DNA from: Mesostigma viride
Taxonomy: Eukaryota; Streptophyta; Mesostigmatophyceae; Mesostigmatales; Mesostigmataceae
NCBI GenBank assembly: GCA_009746045.1
Contig: RPFO01000102.1
Location: 1,482,540-1,546,539 of the forward strand
Direction: 5' to 3'
DNA length: 64,000 nt
The notes under the pieces are model-generated. The model worked only from the letters and a program-made list of their open reading frames with translations. It did not search any database and was not told where the DNA came from. Shown here piece after piece: positions 21,801 through 34,400 of this stretch (positions are counted from its first letter, which is position 1; each line of letters starts with the position of its first letter). The position numbers and the translations under genes were made by a program.

Positions 21801-24800
21801 AGACTTCCGATGGCAGGAAACCCCGGGTGCGAGGGATGACAGCGGGGGAAGAGGTCACTGTATGATCATGCGATGATGGGTACAGGTCACTACATGATCA
21901 TTCGACGGTCGGTAGAGGTCACTATATTATCGTTCGACGATCATAAGAGGTCACTGTATGATCATTCGATGATGGGTACAGGTCACTACATGATCATTCG
22001 ACGGTTCGGTAGAGGTCACTATATTATCATTCGACGATCATAAGAGGTCACTGTATGATCATTCGATGATGGGTCGGTGACAAGAACCAGATGCAAGTCT
22101 TGCATCTGGTTCTTGCCTCTGAGGGGGGAACTACGGTGACGAGGGAGAAAAGAGACTTGAGCATGCCAGCATCCATCTGCGCAGTCAATAAGCAGGACCA
22201 GGGGGAGAGCATAAAATTTAGAAGAAACCAGCAAATAGAGCAGACTGTAAAAGCCAGCAATAGAGCAACTACAAAAGAGGCAGAATTGCTTGAGCACCGA
22301 ACACCGACTTAAACAGAACAGCTTTTCGTGGTCACGCCCACTTTCTATGATTCCTCTCTGCTTTCGCTAGCCCACTGCCTGGTTCATGTGCAAAAAGGCA
22401 GAAAAGCCACTTGCTCTGCTCAGGTTTGAAAGTATGGGACCGCCCACTTGCCTTGCTCAGGTCCAGAATGCCATTGATCAGGTTGAGCAGGTCGACCGAG
22501 CAACTCTTGATGTGCGCCACCGACTCCCTCTGGTCATGGCCCAGCTCGTCAGTCATGAGCAGCTCCACAAAGCCCAGGATGCCTGTGAGGGGCGTACGCA
22601 GCTCGTGGCTGGTCAGGGGGGCAGGAAGGGGAGGGGGAGGGGGGGGGGGGGGGGCGCACACCTGACATGATTAGGCAGGCAAACGAAACAAACACAGCCC
22701 AGAATGCCCGTCAGGGGCCTGTGCAGCTCTTGGCTCAACAACTATTTAATTACAGAAACAAAACTAAAGAGGCAGGCAGAAGGAAGAAACTAGTTCCTGG
22801 TCTGCATGTGAGACCATTATGCAGCTTTTGCCTGGATGCTTATGTACTTATAAAGGCAGAACGATGTAAGCAGGCAGAAAAGAAAACACTTGCCAGACCG
22901 CCGGTAAGAGAGCTATGCAGCTTGTGCCTGGATGCTTATGTATTGATAAAGGCAGAACGATGTAAGCAGGCAGAAAAGAAAACACTTGCCAGACCGCCGG
23001 TAAGAGAGTTGTGCAGCTTGTGCCTGGACGCTTCTGCATGTATTTACCCACGTATTCACTCATGGGGATTGAAGGTTCCTTTACTCTGTATTGGCACCCA
23101 CGTGCTTATTAATTAATTACCCACGTATTCACTCATGGGGATTGAAGGTTCCTTTACTCTGTAGTGGCACCCACGTGCTTATTAATTATTTACCCACGTA
23201 TTCACTCATGGGGATTCGTTTCGCCCTGCGGCCCATGTACACGACAAATTAGGCAGGGTAAATCCAAGGACACCGGCCAGGGAGGTACACAGCCAGTGGC
23301 TGGATGTTTATGATTCTTAAAACTAAAACAGACCAGATCAGGCATGCAGGAGACAGCGGTAAGCCTGTGACGCCGGTGAAAATGGCACGCACCTCGCGGC
23401 CTTTGACGTACTTACTTCCTCGTCCCCCCTGCCCCTCACCTCCTGTTGGAGACGAACACGGCAGTGCTTCTGCTAAGGGTTTTTGTCATTCGTCAACTTG
23501 TTGACTATTTGCCTCGGCACTTCGTCAAATGGTTGACTATTTGCCTCAGCAATTCGTCAAACTGGTTGACTATTTGCCTTGGCGCTTCGTCAACCCTGGG
23601 GGGGGGGGGAGGAGGAAGCTTTATTTCTTCATAATTAACGTAAGGTCGCTCACGCCTCACACACGCATGTAATGCATGTGGATAAAACATAATATCACAT
23701 AGTGGTTGTTGACAACTGCATAAACTACAGAATAACTACTAGTATGGTTCACAGCTAGGCCTGAGTCAAGTGTGCACAGCACGAGGCCATTAAACAACCA
23801 TTACATCCTCCTCACTGCTATCAACAGGCACTACTGGCACAGTTTTGTCCGAGCTTGGCCCTGCACCCTGCGCGCTGCGCGCGCCTGTCCACTGGTTGTA
23901 CTCCTGTCTCTGCCTTTTCGCTGCTGGCTTTCTCTTGCCCTTCTTCTTCCCCTTCTTCTCCCCTGGCTCAGAGCTGCCGTCATCATCGGCCTTGCTCCTT
24001 TCTGTCTAGGCCCCCTCCTCGCCAGATTCCTCCTCGCCAGATTCCTCCTCGCCAGAGTTTGAGGCGCTGTCAGATGATGCTGACTGGCCGCCATCTTCCT
24101 CTTCCTGCGCATTAGACCCATGCTCTTCCTCACGCTCTACTCTCTTGCGTTTGTCGCGACCCTGCCTGCCCTCCTTTTCATCTAAACTGCGGCCTAGGTC
24201 GACGATATTTTCCGTTTCTACAATTTCTCCAGCTTGCTTCTTAAACAGAGCATCTAAGGTGCTAGTCTTGAAACCTGCCAACCCGTTTTTCTTCGACATT
24301 CTCTAGCTCATGCAACACTACCTAAACATCGCCGCCGCCATTATCGAAACAATTTCGCATGCAATATTTTATCGCACATGAAGTCGCCAGACGGCCTGAG
24401 GTCGTCACGTAATTAATACCATGATTGCCCACCAAACACCAGAGTGATTACAGGTAATAATTTTTTCATGCCCTGGTCGGCTCAAGTCCTGCCTTGCTCG
24501 TCTTCAGTTTTGGTACCCGAGCATTGTCCTGAACCGTACTGACGTACTGTCTTTCCAAACCAACTCCAACTGCAGCGTACCTAGGATTCAGATGGTACGG
24601 GCTGACGGCCTGACGCCGCGCCGCTGGACCTTAGGTCTGGCCTTCAGGACTTAGGTGGTTGACGAATACCCTAAACATTTCGTGAAACCGGTTGACGAAC
24701 TTCGGAACATATTCGTCAATTGGTTGACGAATTGCCGAGTTGGTTGACGAATGTGGTTGACGAATTGCCCAAAATGGTTGACTATTTTACTACTATTTTC

Positions 24801-27800
24801 AAAATTCGTCAACCGGTTGACGAAATAGTCCCGTTAGCAGAAGCACTGGAACACGGCTTAACTGGGTCATGCACAATCCAATTTCCTATTATTCTACCTA
24901 CTTCCCCATTTACAATCCAATCTAGTCACATACAGTCCGATCCCCTACTTCTCTACCTACTTACTTCCCCTCACCCCCACCCCCACTCCTCACCCCCACC
25001 CCAAAAGGCACCTGATGTTGGAGAGGAACGCGGTCTCTGCGTGCGCCTGCTGCTGCTACGCATGCTCCCTCCCCGCCTCCCTCCCCTCTCACCCCAACGC
25101 CTGGCTACCCCCTTACCTCATGTTGGATAGGAACATGGTCTTTGCGTGCGCCAGCTGCTCCGCATTCTCTTTCTCAATGACGAGCGCACGGTTAAGGCAC
25201 TCGAGGTGCTCCGCCTTGCGCTTGATGTCACGCGTGACAGGGGTCGTGAACCTGGGGCCAACCAACACAAGCGAAGTATAGTACAGCGCCCAATTGTGGC
25301 GTACATTATACATAACTCAAGATAAATATATATTCATCGAGAATGATAAATTACGGAGGTGAGATTGGCATGCAACATACGGAAAAACCCGAAAAGAAGA
25401 AGAACCCTGAAGAAAGTGATAGAAATCTGACACGGAAATCCAAGGATCACGCCAGCTGCACAAGGTACAACTAACTACATCAAAAAACTACGACACGCAG
25501 CAACATCGCTGCCGGCCCGATAAATATATACTATTAATAATATACTACTATCATTATTAGTAATATATAATTATTTTAAACATAAAGCAAGGGATACTAT
25601 AATTTCGATATAATTTATATTGTGCTTGATGCCTCGCGCAAAGGGGGTAGCGAACCTGCTGATGCGAAGCCAGCCTTGTACAGTACATTTTGCAACTATC
25701 AATATTACGTTACACCTTACGCCGGTGTACACGGATGGAGGCGTACACGTGCAGTGGATTACTGTTTTACTGGGAATACCACGTTTCTCAAATATGTACA
25801 ATTCATGTGAGGCCACGAGTAGGTTGGTATAGAGTCATATAGAACTAAGGATGACGGAACGGTGGCACAAGTGACGTGTGCAACAGGAGGAAGAATTTGA
25901 CCCAAGGACGCAAGTACCCATTGCTAGCCAGAACGACCACCATGACATGCCAGAATGCATACCCCCCCAAAAGATAAGAAATGGTACCTGGATACCTCAA
26001 TAACTGTGCCTATAGAGTATGTAGTTGGTATAGTGTCGTTTTATAATCAATGTATAACATACACTACTATAATATAACATGTATGGTAGCATAATCTACC
26101 CACTTGAAGTCAGTATAGTATAAGATGTATGGTAGCATAATCTACCCACTTGAAGGCGGCGAGCACGCCTACAACCAGTTCTACATTCAGTTTACAAGTC
26201 TTCCCACAGTGCACATTCAGTGGACTAGTCTACATTGAGTGTACTAGTCTACATTCAGTGTACTAGTCTACATTCAGTGTACTAGTCTACATTCAGTGTA
26301 CTTATTATACATTCAGTGTTCTTATTATTTATTATGATAAAAGTTACCCACGAAGGCGGCTGCAACCACCCCCTACTGTGCACACGAGCACCATAACAGA
26401 TAAGAGCCTTTCATTTTCATAATACCCGCTTGAATGCAGCAAGCATGCCCGAGGAATAGGTAATGATAAAAAATCATGAACAGCTATTACAGCTATATCT
26501 ATTCTATAATTGGCGCCCACTTGAACGTGGCAGACATGCCCGTGGCGGACAGAAATGCACAGGCACTGATGGAACATGGACAGCATTTCTATTTAGTACT
26601 AGCTATGGAACGGCCAGCATTTCTGTACAGTTCTACTTAATTGTAAAACATGGCCAGCATTACTGTACAGTACTAGCTATGGAACATGGCCAGCATTTCT
26701 ATGAAGTAAAAGTTTTGATGACAACATCCATAGCAACTATACCAGATATTACAAAAAGTGACGGAACCTTTTTGCCACTTGGGCATTGTTGGGTCCGTCA
26801 CTATTTATCCGGCGAAAACCACTCGCCGGTATTTATTCCGCGTTAAGTTCACGTGAACATGGCGCGGAATTGATACCGGCGAGTGGTTTTCGCTGGAAAA
26901 GTAGTGACGGACCTAACAGTGCTCAAGTGGCAACAAGGTTCCGTCACTATCGATAGCACCTATACCCACTCGAACACGGCAAGAATGCCCGCGATGAAGA
27001 GGTCACACTTTGTATTCAGGATAGTATACTCAGTAACATTTATGATAAAACGCAAGGCACCCATTTGAACCCGGCCAACACACCAGCGACAAGGATGTAC
27101 CACCTTTCATTCAGGACAGTATACTCTGTAATTGTTTATGATGAACGGCACCCACTTGAACGAGGCCAACACGCCCACGACGAACAGGATCGCGCAGACG
27201 GACGCCAGAATAAAGATGCCGTTGGTCTTGCTGCTGTCGACGTCCCCCAGCAGCATGGAGCGGGGGATGAGCACGACGCCCATGAGGGATAGGGTCGACT
27301 CAAAATGCCACGCGATGGTGTCCAGATAGTAGTGCCGTCCGTCCAGGTAGAAGGAGACGGAGATGCCACTTGTCCGAGCAGAGGGGTCCTGGCGCACATA
27401 GTGAGTCCACCCGGTGGGTGGGTGGGTGGGTGGGTGGGTGGGTGGGAGGGTGGGTGGGTGGGTGGGTGGGTGGGTGGGTGGGTGGGTGGGTGGTGGGTGG
27501 GTGGGTGGGTGGGTGGGTGGGTGGGTGGGTGGGTGGGTGGGTGGGTGGGTGGGTGGGTGGGTGGGTGGGTATGTGTTGTGTGGGCGTGGGTGTCATTACA
27601 ATTCGTTCAAGTGGCCCGCCGGAGCGGCTGTACAATTTTTCCCAGTGAGCGCGCTGCCAAGTGTACTTGTGGGCAAATTTTTAGGTGCCCCGTCACTTCG
27701 AGGTACTAAAAATTAGGCTACGGTACGAATTCAGCGAATTTCAGCGAATTTTCAGTCGAACCAAAGGAAGTGACGCCAACTACCAAAAAGTTTCCGTTAC

Positions 27801-28382
27801 GAATTTTCAGCCCAACACTCGCGCAAAATGAAGTGACGGCAACTACCAAAAAGTTTCCGTTACGAATTTTCACTCCCACACGTTTGCACAAAAGGAAGTG
27901 ACGGCAACTACCAAAAAGTTTCCGTTACGAATTTTCAGTCCCACACTTCGCGCAAATTTTAGTAGGGCTGCACGCAAGCTACCTTTCAAAATTTTGCGCT
28001 AGTATGGAACGCATTTCATTCGTCTGGAGGAACGCTGCCCGCCAACTACCCCCGTTCAGAAAGTTCCGCCGAAATTTACCCGAGATTTGGAAATCTGAAC
28101 GTCCGCGCAAATTTTAGTAGGGCTGCACGCAAGCTACCTTTCAAAATTTTGCGCAAGTATGGAACGCAATTCATTCGTCCGGAGGAATGCTGCTCGTCAA
28201 CTGCCCCCGTTCAGAAAGTTGCGCCGAACTTTACTTGAGATTTGGAAATCTGAACGTGCGGTTGGAGTTTCGCGGGGAAACCCAAGTTCCCAAGTAATTC
28301 ACCAATGACGCGCTTCGAACACTTGTCCGCTAAAACCTAAGCAGCCGCTCCGGCTGGCCACTTAAACGAAACTTGATGTGGG

Positions 28383-28478
<96 letters not shown>

Positions 28479-31400
28479 GGATGGATGGATGGATGGATGG
28501 ACGGACGGACGGACGGACGGACGGACGGACGGACGGACGGACGGACGGACGGACGGACGGACGGACGGACGGACGGACGGACGGACGGACGGACGGACGG
28601 ACGGACGGACGGACGGACGGACGGACGGACGGACGGACGGACGGACGGACGGACGGACGGACGGACGGACGGACGGACGGACGGACGGATGGACGGACGG
28701 ACGGACGGACGGACGGACGGACGGACGGATGGATGGATGGATGGAGGGATTGACGGAACAGCGAGACGACGGAAGAAGTGACGCGGCCGCCGACCGGCGA
28801 CCATCGCTGCCCAAGGCAATCACGAAAAAGAGATCGTGAGGCTCATAATTTTCTGGAAACGGGGTCACTGAGGGGGGGGCGGCGGGGGGCGGGCGGCAGG
28901 CGGGCGGGCGGGCGGGCGGGCGGCGGGCGGGCGGGCGGGCGGGCGGGCGGGCGGGCGGGCGGGCGGCGGGCGGAGGATGGATGGATGGATGGAGGGAGGG
29001 AGGAGGGAGGAGGGAGGAGGAGGGAGGGAGGGAGGGGAGGGAGGGAGGAGGAGGGAGGGAGGGAGGGAGGAGGAGGGAGGGAGGAGGGAGGGAGGGAGGG
29101 AGGGAGGGAGGGAGGGAGGGAGGGGGAGGGAGGGAGGGAGGGAGGGAGGGAGGGAGGGAGGGAGGGAGGGAGGGAGGGAGGGAGGGAGGGAGGGAGGGAG
29201 GGAGGGAGGGAGGGAGGGAGGAGGGAGGGAGGGAGGGAGGGGAGGGAGGGAGGGAGGGAGGGAGGGAGGGAGGGAGGGAGGGAGGGAGGAGGGAGGGAGG
29301 GAGGGAGGGAGGGAGGGAGGAGGAGGGAGGGAGGGAGGAGGGAGGGAGGGAGGAGGGAGGGAGGGAGGAGGGAGGGAGGAGGGGGAGGGAGGGAGAGGGA
29401 GGGAGGGAGGGAGGGGGGAGGGAGGGAGGGAGGGAGGGAGGGAGGGAGGGAGGGAGGGAGGGAGGGAGGGGGGAGGGAAGGGAAGGGAAGGAAGGGAAGG
29501 GAAGGAAGGGAAGGGAAGGGAGGAGGGAGGGAGGGAGGGAGGGAGGGAGGGAGGGAGGAGGGAGGGAGGGAGGGAGGGAGGGAGGGAGGGAGGGAGGGAG
29601 GGAGGGAGGGAGGGAGGGAGGGAGGGGGAGGAGGGAGGGAGGGAGGGAGGAGGGAGGGAGGGAGGAGGGAGGGAGGGAGGGAGGGAGGGAGGGAGGGAGG
29701 AGGGAGGGAGGGAGGGAGGAGGGAGGGAGGGAGGGAGGGAGGGAGGAGGGAGGGAGGGAGGGAGGGAGGGAGGGAGGGAGGGAGGGAGGGAGGGAGGGAG
29801 GGAGGGAGGGAGGGAGGGAGGGAGGGAGGGAGGGAGGGAGGGAGGGAGGGAGGAGGGAGGGAGGGAGGGAGGGAGGGAGGGAGGGGGAGGGAGGGAGGGA
29901 GGAGGGGGAGGGAGGGGAGGGAGGGAGGAGGGAGGGAGGGAGGAGGGAGGGAGGGAGGGAGGGAGGGAGGGAGGAGGGAGGGAGGGAGGGAGGAGGGAGG
30001 GAGGGAGGGAGGGAGGGAGGGAGGGAGGGAGGAGGGGGAGGGAGGGAGGGAGGGAGGGAGGAGGGAGGGAGGGAGGGAGGGAGGGAGGGAGGGAGGGAGG
30101 GAGGGAGGAGGAGGGAGGAGGGAGGGAGGGAGGGAGGGAGGGAGGGAGGGAGGGAGGGAGGGAGGGAGGGAGGGAGGGAGGGAGGAGGGAGGAGGGAGGG
30201 AGGGAGGGAGGAGGGAGGGAGGGAGGGAGGGAGGGAGGGAGGGAGGGAGGAGGGAGGGAGGGAGGGAGGAGGGAGGGAGGGAGGGAGGGAGGGAGGGAGG
30301 GAGGGAGGGAGGGAGGGAGGGAGGGAGGGAGGGAGGGAGGGAGAGAGGGAATAAGGGAGGGAGGGAGGGAGAGAGGGAATAAGGGAGGGAGGGAGGCAGC
30401 CAGGAAATAAGGAATCAGGAAATAAGGTATCACAAATTATACTGGGCATCTGTGCATAGGGCGCATTACCTACCCAGAGGAAAGGTGGAGTAGTGCCGGT
30501 GGCAGTTGACGACAAAGGACCAATCGGATGCCCAGAGGGGTGGAGTTGATCTCATTTTACAATACTAGGAATGGTAGAAGTGTCAGCTTCAGGCACCCCC
30601 TGCCACAGACGCGTGAAGAGACAACAACCACCAAACGACCCCACCTGCTGCATGTGCCAGCACCCAGCAAACCAATGGCGGCAAGCATGACACACATCAA
30701 GCGACGCCTACACCGTATGCATGCTGCAGTCACCCGTGCACTAGTGCACCCTATGTAAGGCCTACCTGCCACAAGCACCAACAGACTCCCTACGGTACCT
30801 GCCGCAGGCATCTGCACCCTCAAGCTCCTTACAGTACCAACCACAAAATTCCTGCAATCTCACTTCCTTAGGGGCAGCCCACCCAAGCCTACCAAACCCT
30901 GGCAGCCACCCTACGGCTTGGCAAGGCAAAAAGGTTAATTAAAAGCGGTTGGTCTCCGATCTTTTGAAAAGTTTAACAGCAGTTGGTTTCCGATCTATCT
31001 AAAAGGACAAAAATAGTTGGTTCCCGATCTTTCAAAGATGTTAAAAGCGGTTGGTTTCCGATCTTTAAAGAAGGTGAGGAGGGTCTCCAGGGCTTCCGAT
31101 CTTGTTGCCCACCTGGCGCTGGATGTACTGCGCACTTGCTCGGATGAGCGGGTAGCTGGACTCGTTAGCACGGATGCGGGTGCCACTGGGCCCAGTGGGG
31201 GGGCCGTCCGTCGGCACCGGCGACATCATGGGCGCGACCGCAGAGCCCAGCGTCGTCGCCAGCAAAGCCATGTCCTCAGTCACAAAGTACCTGGGGGAAA
31301 AGGGGAGGAAGGGAGAGTTCCAAAGGGGTGGGGCAGTGGGTCACTGACATGTCCTCAGTCACAAAGTACCTGGGGGAAGAGGGGAGGAAGGGAGAGTTCG

Positions 31401-34400
31401 AAAGGGGTGGGGCAGTGGGTCACTGACATGTCCTCAGTCACAAAGTACCGGGGGAAGAGGGGAGGAAGGGAGAGTTCGAAAGGGGTGGGGCAGTGGGTCA
31501 GTGACATGTCCTCGGTCACAAAGTACCTGGGGGAAAAGGGGAGGAAGGGAGAGTTCGAAAGGGGTGGGGCAGTGGGTCAGTGACATGTCCTCAGTCACAA
31601 AGTACCTGGGGAAGAGGGGAGGAAGGGAGAGTTTGAAAGGGGTGGGGCAGTGGGTCAGTGACATGTCCTCAGTCACAAAGTACCTGGGGGAAGAGGGGAG
31701 GAAGGGAGAGTTTGAAAGGGGTGGGGCATTGGGTCACTGACATGTCCTCAGTCACAAAGTACCTGGGGGAAGAGGGGAGGAAGGGAGAGTTCGAAAGGGG
31801 TGGGGCAGTGGGTCAGTGACATGTCCTGAGTCACAAAGTACCTGGGGGAAGAGGGGAGGAAGGGAGAGTTCGAAAGGGGTGGGGCAGTGGGTCACTGACA
31901 TGTCCTCAGTCACAAAGTACCTGGGGGAAGAGGAGAGGAAGGGAGAGTTCGAAAAGGGTGGGGCAGGGGGTCAGTGACATGCCTCGGTCACAAAGTACCT
32001 GCCAGGGGGGGGAGGGGGGGAATGGGGTTGGGGGGAGATGGAAAGGGGTGTCATGGGGGGGAAATGCCATGTCCTCTGCCACAAGTTACCTGTGTGTGTG
32101 TGTGTGTTTGTTTGTTTGTTTGTTTGTTTGTTTGTTTGTTTGTTTGTTTGTTTGTTTGTTTGTTTGTTTGTTTGTTTGTTTGTTTGTTTGTTTGTTTGTT
32201 TGTTTGTTTGTTTGTTTGTTTGTTTGTTTGTTTGTTTGTTTGTTTGTTTGTTTGTTTGTTTGTTTGTTTGTTTGGGTCAGCACCATGTCATAGGTGTCAG
32301 ATGGGGGGGGTGGGGGAGAGAAAAGATTAAAGAATTGCAGGGGGGTTGAATGGCAAGTCCTTGGTGATCAAGCGCTGCCGGGGGACAGGAAGCAGTCCGC
32401 TCGAATACTGTAATGAATTAATAACATAATTCATTCGTTCAATTCTTCATGTATTCCTTTGATATAGCATGCAATAAGAACGGGTGGTTCAACTCTTCCG
32501 CTTGGCTGCCACCCTACATGGGGATCATGCCATTATTTCAATATTCGTGCCCATGCCCATATTGCCTCCCATGTACACGAGTTATTAAATGACATCTCAA
32601 CTAGAAACACACCATGATGACAAACCAATCATACACAGCATGCCATTATAACCAGAAAGGATGTTAATAACTAGACGTGCACACGATGCAGCCATGCCAC
32701 TGTAGCTGCGCCATCATTCAAGCGGCTATACAGTAGCAAACATGCGACAATATTTAGTCTACAAGTAAATATACATAGAAAGGAAGCACACCCACATGAT
32801 GCCGCGGTACAACTCCAGCTGCGCCATCATGGAAGCAGCATTATTGTTAGAGGCTGCATGCATAGTCGCGCATATACTATACTATACTATATTCGCATAT
32901 ACTATACTACACCGCGTACCGGCAGATGAACAGCGGCATACACAATAACACGTACAGTTATACACTTTGTCGCATTTCTTCTACTTCGAGTTCTGCCATC
33001 ATCTCCCAAGTCGCCAATATATAGCGCATGGCAAACACAATATATACTACATGTTCTTCCGTATACGTGGAGCGGGAGCAACGCTCACATGATGCCGCCG
33101 TACAGCTCCATCTCCGCCATCATCTCGCCGATCGCCTGCAACCGAATCGACGACCCGAGGACCATCTTCAGCTCGCCCGTGAGCGGGTGCCGCACCGGCA
33201 TGGACGAGACCAAGAGCGGGCCGATCTGGAACGACGTGACCTCGACCGAGATGGCCATGGAGCGGGTGGGGGCAAGCACCGCGGCCGCTCGGTACCATGG
33301 CGCCGTGCGCTGGTCGTACGAGGAGACAAAGGACTTCACGATTTGGCCCGTGCGCTGGCCCCACACCGGGTCCACCGCCTGCGAATCAGCCGCGTATATG
33401 TATAATTGTTGAAATCGATACGTTACGGAATTTAGACAGGCAAACACTCGCAGATATATAACATGAATCTATAGCATATAGTACAGTTACTAGTACTACT
33501 ATCCATGTAAATAGCACTTCTGAATAGCATCTAGAAATATTGATTCGTTTGCATGTTAGATGGCTGTTCGATATTTGGGCGGTTTAATTTGGGTGCATGC
33601 CAGTAAATAATATTCAATTCACTAAATAATTTTAAATTTTTTTACTATTTTGGGTGTGAATATGGGCGGGCTATTTGGTTTGTTCTTGTTGTTCCCTGCT
33701 TCTTGTTGTCTCGTTTGTCTTATGTATTATGGTCCTAAGTGTGTGTGCGTGGTTCAGGTGGTGGTGGGGAGGGGGTTATCGACGTGGATTTAATACCGTG
33801 CCATGCATGGCTTGAAGCTGGATTTCCCTTTCAATGCCCGAGTTGATGGCCTTTTTCGGCCATGCTAGTAAACCTTCAGCATACGGGGACGATGGTGCTC
33901 ATAACAGAAGGGGAATGAGCGCAGGAGACATCACCCAGCCCAAAACAGCGTTCGCAATGCCCCCACCCGGCCGTTATTTGTGGTGCCTTTGCTTTAACAC
34001 CAGCCATACCAGCAGGGCTTTTTGGCACCCCAGCTTGCATGGGTCAAGGGCTTCAGCCCATGCCTATATAGCACGACCCTCACTCACCCCTCAGACCCCG
34101 TCAAGCCAAAGCCCCACCACCTGGGAGCACTTGCATCGTAAATCTAACCATGCACGTGCCCCAATCAGCTCCCACCCTGGCATACAAGACCCCAGGCTCC
34201 CCCGAAACGCATTACTTTTGCAACTTGTGCAAGTGTTGTTACGTACGCCGTACGGTTCGAATAAAATACTTCTGTACGTGTATGTTACGGTGCGAATAAC
34301 GTACGCGTATTTTATGAAAAATACGTCACTTGGACTTAGAATTTTGGGGGGGTACCAGGCTACCAGCGGGCAGCGCGGCGCCTAGGTTCTTTGGCGCGGC

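Larger units (their letters stand above)
26098..27105 (-). repeat. Array of six to seven ghost copies of the exon 6 donor edge
   Basis: The exon 6 end cccacttgaacgaggccaac (then acgcccacgac) at 27151-27182 is echoed at about 27059, 26968, 26516, 26425, 26147 and, more weakly, 26346 and 26098. Several copies also share the flanking intronic word tttatgat.aa. An inverted-repeat element (26757-26948) has inserted among them. Confidence 0.85.

Noticed and set aside
21850-22076. CRISPR-like 30-base repeats
   Set aside because: Contiguous tandem array with no unique spacers, and no cas genes.
28362-30515. Very long open frames of PPSLPPS, GGREGGRE and DGRT on both strands
   Set aside because: They arise from GGGA/GGAC repeats, which are open in several frames at once. 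No unique coding sequence flanks them and they lie inside intron 5.
31260-32000. CRISPR-like regular repeats
   Set aside because: Unit and spacer are both repeated (79-base tandem units), there are no unique spacers, and the setting is a eukaryotic intron.
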